A stretch of DNA of 64,000 bases. It comes from Gymnogyps californianus (Eukaryota; Chordata; Aves; Accipitriformes; Cathartidae). Location: assembly GCF_018139145.2 (NCBI RefSeq), contig NC_059474.1, positions 44,224,344-44,288,343 of the forward strand. Reading direction: 5' to 3'. The translations under genes and the position numbers were made by a program. Below are positions 27,974 to 39,900 of the stretch, piece after piece. How positions within the stretch are numbered: position 1 is the first letter of the stretch; every line of letters starts with the position of its first letter. The notes under the pieces were generated by a model. That model was not told the origin of the DNA. It worked only from the letters and a program-made list of their open reading frames with translations, and did not search any database.

Positions 27974-28400
27974 CTCCAGCGTGGGGTCCCTCCCATTGGA
28001 GACAGTCCTCCATGAACTTCTCCAACGTGAGTCCTTCCCACGGGCTACAGTCCTTCACAAACTGCTTCAGTGTGGGTCCCTTCCACGGGGTGCAGTCCTT
28101 CAGGAACAGACTGCTCCAGCGTGGGTCCCCCGTGGGGTCACAAGTCCTGCCAGCAAACCTGCTCCAGCGTGGGCTCCTCTCTCCACGGGTCCACAGGTCC
28201 TGCCAGAAGCCTGCTCCAGCGCGGGTTTCCCACAGGGTCACAGCCTCCTTCGGGCATCCACGTGCTGGGGCGTGGGGTCCTCCACGGGCTGCAGGTGGAT
28301 ATCTGCTCCACCATGGACCTCCACAGGCTGCAGGGGGACAGCCTGCCTCACCATGGTCTTCCCCACAGGCTGCAGGGGAATCTCTGCTCCGGTGCCTGGA
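27974..28400 (-). repeat. LTR-internal minisatellite, about nine 40-52 bp units
   Basis: Units begin with CTCCAGCGTGGG or variants at about 27974, 28019, 28066, 28112, 28160, 28212, 28264, 28305 and 28345, with a last partial unit at 28386. Each carries a CCACGGG..CAG core. Left units are longer and share AGTCCT; right units are near 40 bp and share GGCTGCAGG. Similar arrays occur in other copies of this LTR family as I recall it, so the array belongs to the element and did not arise after insertion. Confidence 0.8.
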
Positions 28401-28515
28401 GCACCTCCTCCCCCTCCTTCTTCACTGACCTTGGTGCCTGCAGAGTTGTCTCCCTCACATATTCTCACTCCTCTCTCCGGCTGCAATTGCTACTCCCCTA
28501 ACTTCTTTTCCCTTT

Positions 28516-28523
28516 CTTAAATA
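28516..28523 (-). promoter_or_regulatory. TATA-like box of the solo LTR
   Basis: On the minus strand the sequence reads TATTTAAG, 181 bp from the LTR 5' end and just upstream of a purine-rich stretch. It is in a position expected for a U3 promoter. Activity cannot be judged from sequence. Confidence 0.4.
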
Positions 28524-28704
28524 TGTTATCCCAGAGGCACTACCACCGTCACTGATGGGCTTGGCCTTGGCCAGCGGCGGGTCTGTCTTGGAGCTGGCTG
28601 GCATTGGCTCTATCAGACGTAGGGGAAGCTTCTAGCAGCTTCTCACAGAAGCCATCCCTGTAGCCCCCTCTGCTACCAAAACCTTGCCACGCACATCCAA
28701 TACA

Positions 28705-28709
28705 CCTGG
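28705..28709. repeat. Target-site duplication, right copy (CCTGG)
   Basis: Exact partner of the copy at 27558-27562, immediately after the LTR terminus AATACA. Confidence 0.8.
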
Positions 28710-29074
28710 TCTACAGTCAAGCTTTATTTACTTCTTAGCTTTCTAGACACTGAGGTTATGGACCATATATTTCTTTCCATACACGTCAGATTTGAACAAA
28801 CTGCATACAGAAAATGAACAAAGAAAACCTCTCTGGTTTTCTATGTACTTGTATTATTTTACTCTTCAAGCACGTTTTTTGTGAGGCTCATCTGAACAGT
28901 GTAATGTTAGAAGTAAAGCAGATATGGATCAGAGGGTACAGCAAAAGGGAGGAGGTCAAAACTGGGTGAATGCAGGCAGTCACACATTCAGAGCTCCACA
29001 AAATAGGTGTTCATGCTGCATATCACGCGTGCAAGACAGTGACGTGTATGTATATTTTCATATGACTGTGTATA
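28710..29074. other. Spacer between solo LTR and CR1 scrap
   Basis: AT-rich sequence with no gene or repeat recognised. Confidence 0.55.
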
Positions 29075-29213
29075 TAGAATCATAGACTAGTTTAGGTTGG
29101 AAAAGACCTTTAAGATCATTAAGACCAATCGTAAACCTAACACTGCCAAGTCCACCACTAAACCATGTCCCTAAGTGCCACATCTACACGTCTTCTAAAT
29201 ACCTCCAGGGATG
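29075..29213 (-). mobile_element. CR1 LINE 3'-end fragment
   Basis: On the plus strand it begins TAGAATCATAGACTAGTTTA and continues through GGTTGGAAAAGACCTTTAAG, CTAACACTGCCAAGTCCACC, AAACCATGTCCCTAAG and ACCTCCAGGGATG. This is the reverse complement of the avian CR1 3' UTR plus the last codons of ORF2. The element is 5'-truncated at about 29213, leaving only 139 bp, as is usual for CR1. It is the same subfamily type as the longer copy at 36296 but more diverged. Confidence 0.92.
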
Positions 29214-31604
29214 TGTACATAACTAACCCCCAATACAAGCTATTTTAAAATTGTCTTTACTGATATTTGTAATGGATTCTTCCACTTATATGTGCAAAGT
29301 AATGCTGTGTTTCAGTGAAATACTCCTCTATACTAAGTGGTGGGAACAGCTGATTTCTTAGTCATGTTGTCACTGTGTGTGTGCAGGTGTTTGAGTGTGT
29401 AAAACTTTAATGTAAAGTTTTCATTTATTACTGCTGAATAGGAAAATTGAGTCAGCAATTTAGGTATGGTAAAGAAAGCCATTTTGGAACATTATTGAAA
29501 TGAAATACAGCCTACTGAAATATTTGACCCTTTTCATTTATTTAACTCTAAGGCTTCTTTAAGATCAGTAATGTTTGAGAAAGTTGCCTTCTGCTCCAGG
29601 TACTGCTTAAGTATAAGTAGATGCCCATGTCAATTTTCTTTATAACTGCTAGATGACAACTGTAGGAGAGAAATATTTTACAATCTAGTCTTTTGGTGTT
29701 TTTTTGTGGGGGTTGGGTTTTTTTTTGTCCTTTTGGAAACTGCTTTTACATTCCTACTGTAAACAAGGTGCAAGTAATCTACTTTGATGAATGCATATCT
29801 TTCTTCATTACAAACATTGACTGACCTTTCTGTATGTGTCAGATGACAATAAGTAGGCTTTTGCAATAAGCCTGTAAGAATGAAAACAACTTAAACACAA
29901 GATTTAAGTGTCAAAACTAAGATAAGCTTTTAAGGGGGGGAGTAAGAGTTGAATTTCAGTGTGTATATCAGTAACTTCAAAGTCATTACTGACCTTTCTG
30001 ATGGTTAGAAAATCAGAACGATATTGTAAATTTCAGGCTGCAAACAGCTTCTATAGATGTATTTCAATTTATTTCATTGATAGCAGTCCCAAGTCATGTC
30101 CTCTGAATTTTAATGCAGCTCAGGCTCTGGAAACAGGATCTGTAACAGTAATACAATTTTATTAATCAGGCTGTGTTTGGGTTGATAAACCTAAGTTTAT
30201 AATTTGTCTGTAAGCAGTCTGAGCTTTATATGGGGCCATTAAATTTTTCAGCTAAGTCAGGCTATATGAGGAAAGTGGTTGTTTCAAAGGCCAGACTGAC
30301 AGAGAGTGAACAAGAAGAAATAAAACCTTTGTAGTCCCTTCCCAGTTTTGCAGAATCCCTTCTCACCCCCGGGCTGCAGGAGGTCTGCAGGAGCCCACAG
30401 CGATACCTCTTGCTGTTTTGTGCCTCTCTGCTCCCAGCCCTTTAGTTCCCACTGCTGCTTGTTCAAGATGGAGCTCCTCAGAAAGCTGAAAGCAATCCCA
30501 ATACATATTTTCTTTTTCTACTACATAATTTTCTTAGGAATAAAAAGCTTACTGTTACTCTTCTGGCCTGAACCCCATGGCTCATACCCCTACCATGGAT
30601 CCCAGATCATACAAAGCTCAAGTCCTAATTTTTAGTGTCACATCAAAGGCAATTCTGTTCTTTTATATCCTTTAAAGTTCTGTTTTTTCCTGACTTTTAC
30701 TCCCCATGCAGCTCAGCTCTTGACATAAATGAAAAACAGTGTTTAAGACTTTCTATTTTAAATAGTACAGAATTGGCAGACTGGCATCTAGATAAAGTTA
30801 CAGATCTCAAGGACACTTTCAAGTTCCAAGAGGTGAATGAACACCCAGTAGATGATAGTAGATTATGAGGCAGAAAATGTCAGAATAATCATATTAGGAT
30901 CCTCCTATGGCTTGCTTGACCATTTCTTTTTTTTTTAACTTCAACTTCCCTTGCACTTGTTTTCTTCCCCTTACTCAGAAATTTAAAACATGATTTTAAA
31001 GCCAAGAAAGCAGTTGGAAACTGCTCAGACTGTTAATACCTTATGTCCTGTTAGTGGAATGAGTGCCACAAAAAAAGATTGCATTTTCAAATGACAATAT
31101 ATGGACTTCCAGATATTGATAATTAACTCTTATAGAACTCATTAAAAGTAGAGAACAGAGTAACATAACTGTTATGTATCAGGCAGGAATAGCCAGAAAA
31201 TAACTGCTCTTTTCTGAAATACTTTTTTCTTTGACAGAGTAACGTACAATAACAAATCAAACACATATCACTAGAAAATTTTGTTTTGGGGATACTGAGC
31301 TGAAGCATATTGACTCACAGGCTATTTTTGAGATAAGCATGTTATTCCCTCCTTTTTGGCAAAAAGATGAGCTAACAACAGTCTTCACTTCTGGTGAGGC
31401 TATTGTGAGCTGAATGCTCAGGTTCCTCGCTTCCCTGCTAGCCCCACAGCCAGGCTTGGAAATGTCTGCAGAAACCAAGAGTTTCGTTCATCACCTACCC
31501 CCAAATCAGACGACTTCACCCCACATGCATTCTTCAGCAGGGCTGAGGCTTTCCTCTGCAAGCCTAGAGGCAACTAACCTGCAAAGTCTGTTCATGCCAG
31601 CCTT

Positions 31605-31628
31605 GGGGGGGTGGGGGTGTGGGGGGTG
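31605..31628 (+). repeat. G-rich tract with quadruplex potential
   Basis: G7 T G5 TGT G6 within 24 bp. Splitting the first run gives four runs of three or more G, so a G-quadruplex is possible on the plus strand. It could equally be a plain low-complexity tract. Confidence 0.7.
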
Positions 31629-31985
31629 TCCTTCACCCCGGAGCTCAGCCAAGGTTCCCACTGTTGAAAGCATTGATCAGTTGAGTTCTGTTCCTACATG
31701 AGAAAATATTCTCCCAAGGGAGAATCCAGAGTATGACTGAAATTTGACTACTGCAGGAGAAAATGAGGCTCTTTTAAACTGAAATTATCCTACAGGCGTA
31801 ATAAAAAAGATTCAGTGAAAAGATCATCTTACTACCAGAAAATTGTTCCAGAGATGTGATTTTGACTATTTCCTGTATGTAACTGAGGAATGTTATAAAA
31901 ACTTGCTCTCACTTCCTAGAATAAACTTGATGAACGCTATATAATGGCTGTGATCAATATATGCATGAAAATACCATGTAAAGAG

Positions 31986-32000
31986 AAAAAAAAAAAAAAA
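31986..32000 (+). repeat. A15 homopolymer
   Basis: Fifteen A after AAGAG. There is no upstream AATAAA or retrocopy-like sequence, so it is recorded as a simple repeat. Confidence 0.85.
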
Positions 32001-33307
32001 TCTATGTTTTGCCATGGCCTGTTGAAATAAGTAGCCTTTTTGCCTAAACAAATGCAAACTGTTTGCCCATGGTTATTGTTTCACACAAAATTCTGTGATT
32101 CTTATCCAAGTGCCAAGTAACTCCAGGAGGAGCTTGCCTGAAGTCCCTGTGGAAGCTGCCTCACACAGAAAGGGGCCAGGGCCCGCAGGTGTCATGTCCA
32201 GTGTCTAGTCACCAGCACCGCCTTCAGCACCATTGGGCTCAAATTCCCTGGCCATACTTTGCTGCAACTTTTGAGCGCACCCTGCGGCATTATAGGAGAA
32301 GTTAATATGGAATGTCAAGGGAACAAGTCCTTGGGATTACTTTGCCCTACCCGTGGGCTGCAGTCTACACCTCAGTCCTGCTGACTTCCCACCAGTTTCC
32401 CCAGCCAGCTAACACAAAGTGCAATTCATCATCTTTGCACGTAGTGCATGACTTCATAAACTTCAGGAAACCCTTCTTATTATGCAAGTGTCCATTTTAA
32501 CATAGAAATATTTTTTGCCAGCAAGGAGACTGGCTAGAACTGATAAATCCTATTTAAGATTCCTGGTAAGGAACCATGATGTGAGAGGCCACAACTGGAG
32601 CTAATCTTTGCTTATTCCACACAAGTAAAAGTATGGAATAAGGTAAATCAGTAAAAAGTAAAAGCTAACTCACCTCTTGGCTGGCAGGCCGAACTGCAGC
32701 AGATCAGTTCCCTGACCTTTGGAGCAGTAAGATGCTGGCCTAACATTTCTAATAAGGAGCAACTACCAAATATCCAGGTCTGCCCAAGAACCCACCAGGA
32801 TGACACTCACCAATAACAAAGATCCTGTGCCCTTTTTCAGGACAGGCAGCACAGATCTTCATTATTGCCAGCCCTCTGTGTGGTACCTACCAGCCCCTGC
32901 ACTCCTCTTTGGGGTGCCCTCACTTAACCTGTGGTGTGCCTAATCTAACAGAGAAGCAGAAAAAGTGCCATTGAACCATTATTTTTACAATAGGACCTGG
33001 CAGGTTGGTTTCCATTTAAAATCAATAACAATACCTATATTGATACTTGTGGAAAATGAATTATATCTTAAAATACTACCCTGGGATTCATGGGAAACAA
33101 AATCAAAATAAGAGCCACTATAACAGTATTTTTCTAGCCCATTAATATCCACTTGTATTTTTCCTTTGTAATTCTACACTATCCTTTCTTTCTCTACTAT
33201 TGAGTCTTCTTTTTGCAAGATAGATGTAACAACTTTAAAATGAAAATATTACAATTGTACAGTGAAAAAACTTTTTCAGCAATAACATCAAAATTATTTG
33301 TTGTTTT

Positions 33308-33347
33308 GTATATTTATCATTAGCAGAGTATATTTATCATTAACAAT
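33308..33347 (+). repeat. Two-copy 20-bp tandem duplication
   Basis: GTATATTTATCATTAGCAGA (33308-33327) is followed directly by a second copy matching at 17 of 20 positions (33328-33347). It is a local slippage or duplication event. Confidence 0.8.
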
Positions 33348-33392
33348 CATTTATTGGCATGATTGGATTAATCTCTAAGTAATTTTTTTTCT

Positions 33393-33431
33393 TTCTTAAA
33401 TAACACTTCTTAAATAACACTTCTTAAATAT
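33393..33431 (+). repeat. 14-bp tandem repeat, about 2.7 copies
   Basis: Unit TTCTTAAATAACAC at 33393-33406 and 33407-33420, with a partial third copy to 33431. The two full copies are identical, so the duplication is probably recent. Confidence 0.9.
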
Positions 33432-35575
33432 CAAGACAATATCATTCATCTGTTCTTAGTAAGGACAGTATTCTCAGATTTCTTTTCTGTTAAAAAATCA
33501 GAGATGACAAGTGAAAACTTACAAATATTAAAATACAGACTTAGAAATAATAGGCTTTGCATATGGCTTTGCCTGAAGTGTTTCTCTTTATTGTACTTTA
33601 GTATGTTGCTATAATTTTTAATAAGAAAAGAGAATAACCTTCTAGAGAGCAGACAGGCCTCACTACAGCGGATCATGCATAGACTTGTGTGGTTAAAAAT
33701 ATAAGAACTGATGTTTTTCCAGTGATATTCACTTTTCTGTGTGAATAGGAAAGGCTGTTTCAAGGAAAGCAAGTAGTCTGCCTGTGGTGGAAAGAAAGAG
33801 AAAAGCAAATGGGCAAATCAGGAAAAGAAGGATACCCTTTCTTCTTCCCCGGTCAGAAAGCAACCTGTTTGGTTTCACAAGCAGATCAGGAGAAAATCTG
33901 TTGTATAACGTAGGTAGTCATCAAGCAGCCAGTGATTCCCAGCAGCGGCTCCACAGGCTGCTTTCACGTTATCAAAAAACTGAAGAAAGAAGATGTGTCA
34001 TCACATAATCTGTGGTGGGCAGGGCTACGCGGGGCTAGATGCACGCAAGGCATGTAAGCAAATGGTACTTTCTGCAAAATATGCATGACAAATATGGCTA
34101 TTTAAAGCTGAGGATTTACTGCTGGGTTTCTTCTCTTTGAAAGAATCAATGAACAAAGTGAACAATATCTCGATTACCTTCTATCAACATGGAGGAAATA
34201 AAGGAAGCAACAAAATGTGAGAAGATTTTCACATGGAGGTGCATGGAGCTTTTTAACTATGTTAAGTGTTTCTCTTTCCCCTTAGCTACATTTCCTTGCT
34301 GTTTTATTAAATACATAAAGGTAAATGTTTTTGTTCACCACCTGCCTACTCATTAGTTGTTTATTTGATACACTACAATTAAGAGGAATTTTTAAATAGT
34401 TTTACAGAAAGCAAGCAAGTGGCTTTATATTTTACTATCAAGATGGTCTCCCAGCTACAAAGGACAGCATGGGAGAAAGAAGTAAAGTATCTAGTGGGCA
34501 AGTAAAATAAGAACAACGTTGTTAACTAGCAACTTAGTGAATATTGGGAGGACTGAGATTGAAAGGCAAGGAGAAAAGATAGCATTTGGTGTAGTAAACT
34601 GAATTCAAAGGGAAGGAATGACAAGATCAGAGGAATGAGCAATAAATTCTTTTGACAGCTTCAAAGCAAGCAGAGTTGAGGGGAGGAGATGCATGCACGA
34701 GTTTTCATTTTACTGCACTGTATTAATTTTCACAGTCTTTTTCAGTTATGCCCTACTTATTTTCTGTCTGTAAATGCATTACCAGCCCGGAGATCCCAAT
34801 TACTAATGAAACTTGTTAAAATTACTTTTCTACACACATTATCTATGATGCTGAGACACTTTAGTCCCCAAGCAGAGTGGAAGCCTGAGGTTGAAAATAC
34901 TGCAGATCACAATGTTTGCGGGATTCAGACCATTTGCATGCACATCTATTATCATGTTTATATTGAACATCAATTCACTTTACTATATTAGAGAAAGAAA
35001 AATACATGAGGTGTGGTGTTCAAGATAGAAGGTCAGTCAGCAAAAGAGATCATAGATGCTTTTTCTTCTCTCTCTTGAAGGGGGAAGGAGGGCTGGAAAA
35101 GATAGTGACCATGCTTCCCTTCCCACCTCTGTTTTCCATAAAATTTGGAGAAAACCCATAAAAAGATGTTCATACAGTATCCTGCTTTCTGTGCAGATTC
35201 TTACTTATGGTTTAAACAAGAGATGTTAAATGGAGGCTTTCCTGGCAAATACAGGAAGAGAGAACGTATTCTACATTATTTAAATGCTGTTGAATAAAGA
35301 ATGTATGATTTATGCTGAAATAGATAAAATGATGCAGGTCAGACTCCCTCATGTGACTCTCCATGACTGCACAGGAACTCTTTCTTCCCTACCTGATGCC
35401 TCAGATATATCTGTGCTGGTGTAACTCTCCTTTTTCATATCAAACGGCTGTAGATTTGTCTCTAAGAGCAGTAATGAAACAGAACAGCTTGCTGATTGGC
35501 AAATCGGATAAAGAAGAAATTGTAATAAGGGGAGAAAACCAGAAATGAGTCATACATTTGTTTCTAAAATGAGTT

Positions 35576-35654
35576 ATGTATACAGTTATATACATTATAT
35601 ATAGACACATATATAGGTGTGCGTGCATATATGCATATATTAAATATATACAAT
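35576..35654 (+). repeat. Degenerate TA/TATG-rich microsatellite
   Basis: Alternating purine-pyrimidine sequence of TATATA, CATATATAGG and GCATATATGCATATAT type. It is interrupted and low in information. It contains short palindromes such as GCATATATGC. Confidence 0.7.
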
Positions 35655-36295
35655 TAGCTGGGCAGTTGCTTAGAATAAGATGCAATGAATGGTAGGATTT
35701 TAGGGGAGAATTCTACTCAAATTCAGGGAAGAAGTTTGGATAACAGAAATACACCTAGTGAAATAAGTTGCATTACTCTTACGTTTTTCAAACTATGTAC
35801 AAGAAAAATACCTGAACATTCAATATTAAAGGAGCTTATGCAGTGACTACAGAACAAGAAGCTTAGTGTAGTTCTTATGATTTTGTTTACCTACAGATGG
35901 TGGTTAATTTAATTCATGTGTCAGTGGTGCTTCAAACTGAGTTTGGCATTGGGTAAATATGTGACTCAGCCTGACAGTAACAGCCTGACTCCTATGGACT
36001 AGGAAAGCCTGGTCATCCTTGTTTGATGAGATACAGAGAGCACTTTCTAATGTACAAGTTGGCAAGCATTCACCTGTAAGTCATACCATCTGATAAACAC
36101 AACTACAGAGCAATAGGCCTGAACTGTTGTTGCTCTGAAGTTTTAAATCTTTTAAATCTGAAGATCTAATAGGATTTTTTACAATGTTTATGTACCATGA
36201 GAAGAGTAAAATGACTTCCACCTATTTCGCAGTGAGAAACACAAAAGTAACTTTGTTTCTGTTCCTGCTTTTCAGTGCTGAATCAATTAGACTGT

Positions 36296-36803
36296 ATAGA
36301 ATCATAGAATCATTTAAGTTGGAAAAGACCTTTAAGGTCACCAAGTCCAACTGTAAACCTAACATTGCCAGGTCCACCACTAAACCATGTCCCTAAGCAC
36401 CACATCTACACGTCTTTTAAATACCTCCAGGGATGGTGACTCAACCACTTCCCTGGGCAGCCTGTTCCAATGCTTGATAATCCTTTCGGTGAAGAAATTT
36501 TTCCTAATATCCAATCTAAACGTCCCCTGGCACAACTTGAGGCCATTTCCTCTTGTCCTATCACTTGTTACTTGGGAAAAGAGACCGACACCCACCTTGC
36601 TACAACCTCCTTTCAGGCAGTTGTAGAGAGCGATAGAGTCTCTTCTCAGCCTCCTTTTCTCCAGACTAAACAACCCCGGTTCCCTCAGCTGCTCCTCATA
36701 AGACTTGTGCTCTAGCCCCTTCACCAGCTTCATTGCTCTTCTTTGGATGCGCTCCAGCACCTCAATGTCTTTCTTGTAGTGAGGGGCCCAAAACTGTACT
36801 TCC
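36296..36803 (-). mobile_element. CR1 LINE 3' end, 5'-truncated
   Basis: The plus strand starts with TAGAATCATAGAATCATTTA, the reverse complement of the CR1 3' terminus with its 8-bp ATTCTATG repeat. It runs through the short 3' UTR and into the last part of ORF2, and stops abruptly near 36803 where similarity to CR1 is lost. About 508 bp remain. 5' truncation is typical of target-primed reverse transcription. The coding part is still open, so this copy is younger than the scrap at 29075. By the wording of its 3' UTR it is close to the CR1-J/E-type families, but the subfamily was not tested. Confidence 0.95.
36380..36799 (-). pseudogene. CR1 ORF2 C-terminus (truncated)
   Basis: Reading on the minus strand from about 36799, the frame begins [20 protein letters not shown] and stays open for about 140 codons to the stop at 36380-36382. 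Recognisable CR1 ORF2 blocks include [49 protein letters not shown] and the terminal [15 protein letters not shown]. This is the region after the reverse transcriptase catalytic core; the endonuclease and reverse transcriptase domains are missing because of 5' truncation, so the copy cannot function. The methionine at 36760 is internal and not a real start. Confidence 0.9.
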
Positions 36804-36950
36804 TATCTGTGCCAGTTAAAGGGAGAAATCAAAGAAAAGTGGTAGATTTACAACATATCTGTTTTGTTTTGTTGTAGACAATATCATCTACATGACTGAG
36901 TCCAGACCAAAAAGGAATGGGAAGTGGAAAACTTAAGGAATCAGTTTGTC

Positions 36951-36985
36951 AGTCTTTATGACTGACAGTCATAAAGTCTTTATGA
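36951..36985. repeat. Direct and inverted copies of one 11-bp motif
   Basis: AGTCTTTATGA occurs at 36951-36961 and again at 36975-36985. Between them, CAGTCATAAAG (36966-36976) is the exact reverse complement of CTTTATGACTG (36954-36964), with a single A between the arms. This arrangement of direct plus inverted copies is what a short replication template switch leaves. Confidence 0.8.
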
Positions 36986-39900
36986 TTCCATCTGTATGAC
37001 TGCAATATCTTTGTTTTTTGTCTAACAACATGATGGTCTTACAGCAAATTAAGGACAAGCCTAAAACTTTTTCTTAAGACTGTGGGTCAGTTATCAGGGA
37101 CCTCATTAGCAACAAATGCATCTGAAAAACAACAAATGATCTTCAGTATTATTCTTGGTATCAGATCTCATCTTTTGGGGGGAGGGTCATGGAGTCTTTG
37201 TTTAGTCTTTCAAATGTCTATAATGATATATTATCCCTTATAAGTTAAAAATAAGTTTTGTGTGATTTTTGGCATAAAAAGTAATGCTGGAAAGTGAAGC
37301 TTTATCTGGGCAAAAAGTATTACTTGACAAATTTTATCTAGGATTGTTTAACAATGAGCTTCAGTATAATGTAGAACTAATGGAACATAAAACTGATAGT
37401 CTTGTGCTCTTAGCAGTGCAAGAACATCAGAGAAAGTACTTTGTATCATTATCTGTGATTGTAACTTCCTTTCCTTTTTTCTGTACTTATTTTAAACTGT
37501 TGGTACTGAATACCATAGAGAGGAAGAACATTAAAAACATATATAATATAAACTTCCCCAGGGACCCTAGTGAGACATATTGTGAATCTCTGGGGTCTTC
37601 TAATCTCCTTGAAAAGCTCGTATTTCTTATATATTTCACCTGCCTAATGCTTTGAAGTGATAACTTTACTAAAGTGAGTTAGATCTCAGCCTTGTTCATG
37701 AGATTTTCATGATTAGAAAACAATTGCTTCAATTGCCAACAGGTATCATGTTTGGCAGTCTCACTTGAAAATGCGAGTTGGAGTAGCATTGGAACTGAAT
37801 TATCCGCTGTGACACAGAAAAAATTTGCATTGCCTGCATATTGTCTACAATATATAGAGAAAATAAATAGAAAAATTTAGTATAGAGAAATTCAGTTTTC
37901 AGCGTTAGCTATAATGAAATGGTCTATTGCCAGAATGCACTTTTGAACTCTGAGAAATGTAACCATATGGAATTGTACTAACTAAAGTACAAGAACTAAG
38001 TAAATAAGGAATCTAGTGACAGCATTAGAAACTTGGACCAACATCAGAATCTCAAAAGGCAAAGGTTTTTTTTTTTAAAAAGAACAATAATTCACTGATT
38101 TTTAAATGTATCCCTATTAATTCTTTTCATTATTATTTTATCAATAAACCCTTCATCTGGAATCAGAAGTCTAAAAGCACTTACTGTCTTGAAGTACTCT
38201 TCTAATTCCACTTACTTGAAAAATTGGGATAGGAAGTTTTTAAAATACGTCTGTATTGTAATGAAAATGTGGTTTCTCTTAAACGGACATGTATCTGTAA
38301 CTAAATACTGATAATCACAATTTATGTCAGTATGTAATAATAGCCTTGTCAAATCTCTCTCTTTCATAATATAAATGTGACATACACAACTATCAATATA
38401 TCAGAGACAGATCCACAAATCCTGTACACCATAATTCATTCTCCAACTTTTGTGACATTCTGGTGCATTGATGATTAATAATGTTTTAGAATAGTAGCAC
38501 AATCAACATCTTCCAATGATGTACTCCATGCTATTCTAGGAATTGTTGGACCATCCCCTAATAAGTTTAATGTTTGAATTGTCTCTGTGATGACAGAATT
38601 TTTCTGGAAAAATGTAAGCCACAGCTGCAAACCTCATTAGGAGTGTACTGTCAGTTCTCAAAATGAGTGAATCTCTGAAGTGCCAAATCTGAAATACCAT
38701 TATTTATTCCATAAAGATAAATGCAACAAATATGCAATAAGATATCTCAGATGAGAGCACAACATTAGACCTTTACATCTGTAAATCATTACTAACATAA
38801 ATTTTTTTGTTGCTGTGACAGTTATTCAGTTCTTTTGCACTAAAATGTTTTAATGGCTAGATGCAAGCAAAGTTTGAAGAGAAGGGAAATGAATGGAAAA
38901 ATATTTTTGGAAATTAAGAGTTTATAATCTTGAATTCTTATTATTGAAATCATTTTGTAGGCAGATCTGAGTAGAATGAAATATTTGATTTGCTTAATTT
39001 GACTTTTTTAGTCAATATGTCCATAAATATGAATTAAATTTACCTTAGTTTTCATGTAAATAACATTTTTAGACTTGTTTTTCCACTAGTGGAAAAGGAC
39101 TATGTATTAAGAAACACAGCTGTCTCACAAGCTTATGTTATGAGGCTAACATAGCTAATTTTAACAATCTGTTAATAAACTCAGTGTTACTGCTTTTTGT
39201 CACAACATACAAGTATAACAAATATTTCTGCCTCTAAAGCTTTGGTTGTCCTGGTGGAACATAAATTAAATACACCATGAACTTCCAATAATTAGATGCT
39301 GACGTCTTTATTGGTAACAGAATATGCAATGCTTAGGAAACAAAAACATAATATAAGGGCAATGTATTCGGACAGGTTAAGAGGCTTGAAAAAATACCAT
39401 TAGTAGAGTAATATATATGTATTTATAGAAAATTTGTACTGACTTTACAAACACGATATAATGGATAAAATGACCGCAGAATGTGATGACAGATGAGTGT
39501 GTTAAATATGACAGGGCTACCATATGTCTTTAACTCACTCTGTTAACAGCTTGTCATGATGTTACTTGGTAAATGGCAATTTAAAAAAAAAAAAGATTAA
39601 AATATGGTATGTAATTGCCAAAATATTTCTATTACTTTTATTGGGGTTTCCAGTCAGTACTTCAGATTACAGTCTGAAAATCACTATATAAACAAGCAGC
39701 ATTAATTTTGAACAGAAGAGTATGCTACACAGCTAAATGAGACTCTTAAATAAAAACAGAGAAATAAGTTTTGGCAGTAACTGTACAAGGGAAATGTGCA
39801 CATGACGTCTTCTTCCTATTTTTCTTTTAATAGCTGTGGCAGCATGGCTTTTTCAGGTACACTAAGCATATGTGTTTATCTCCCCCAGATGCTTAAGAGA

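Larger units (their letters stand above)
27563..28704 (-). mobile_element. Solo LTR of an avian endogenous retrovirus (ERVL-like)
   Basis: A 1,142-bp element bounded by TGTGGTGGGTTGACC and ..CCAATACA, giving the TG..CA ends of an LTR, with an exact 5-bp target duplication (CCTGG) on both sides. I recognise the sequence as an LTR dispersed in many bird genomes; its usual orientation (TGTATTGG.. to ..ACCCACCACA) puts it on the minus strand here. A TATA-like TATTTAAG on the minus strand, 181 bp inside the 5' end, agrees with this. It is much GC-richer and more CpG-rich than its surroundings. The middle is a minisatellite. No gag, pol or env sequence is present, so it is most simply a solo LTR left by recombination between two LTRs. 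Long open frames across it on both strands are by-products of the GC-rich tandem repeat. The class assignment is inferred from the 5-bp duplication. Confidence 0.9.
29214..36295. other. AT-rich unique DNA, no gene seen
   Basis: No supported gene. The open frames are 60-120 codons without domains; the 120-codon minus frame at 33446-33808 is hydrophobic and K/S/F-rich, as AT-rich chance frames are. Somewhat GC-richer patches at 30340-30480 and 32100-32300 are not identified. Short tandem repeats are listed separately. Confidence 0.5.

Noticed and set aside
27891..28520. 209-codon plus-strand open frame, the longest in the window, with overlapping 176-, 143- and 99-codon frames
   Set aside because: It lies wholly within the solo LTR and reads through its GC-rich minisatellite. 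Several frames on both strands are open at once, which is a property of the repeat and not of a coding gene.
29401..29421. 9-bp inverted repeat AAAACTTTA/TAAAGTTTT with 3-nt spacer
   Set aside because: Arms of 9 bp with short spacers are expected two or three times by chance in AT-rich DNA of this length.
36387..36715. Two plus-strand open frames of about 80 codons
   Set aside because: They are antisense shadows of the CR1 ORF2 C-terminus.
37284..37655. 123-codon plus-strand open frame
   Set aside because: No recognisable motif, and its length is plausible by chance in 64 kb read in six frames.
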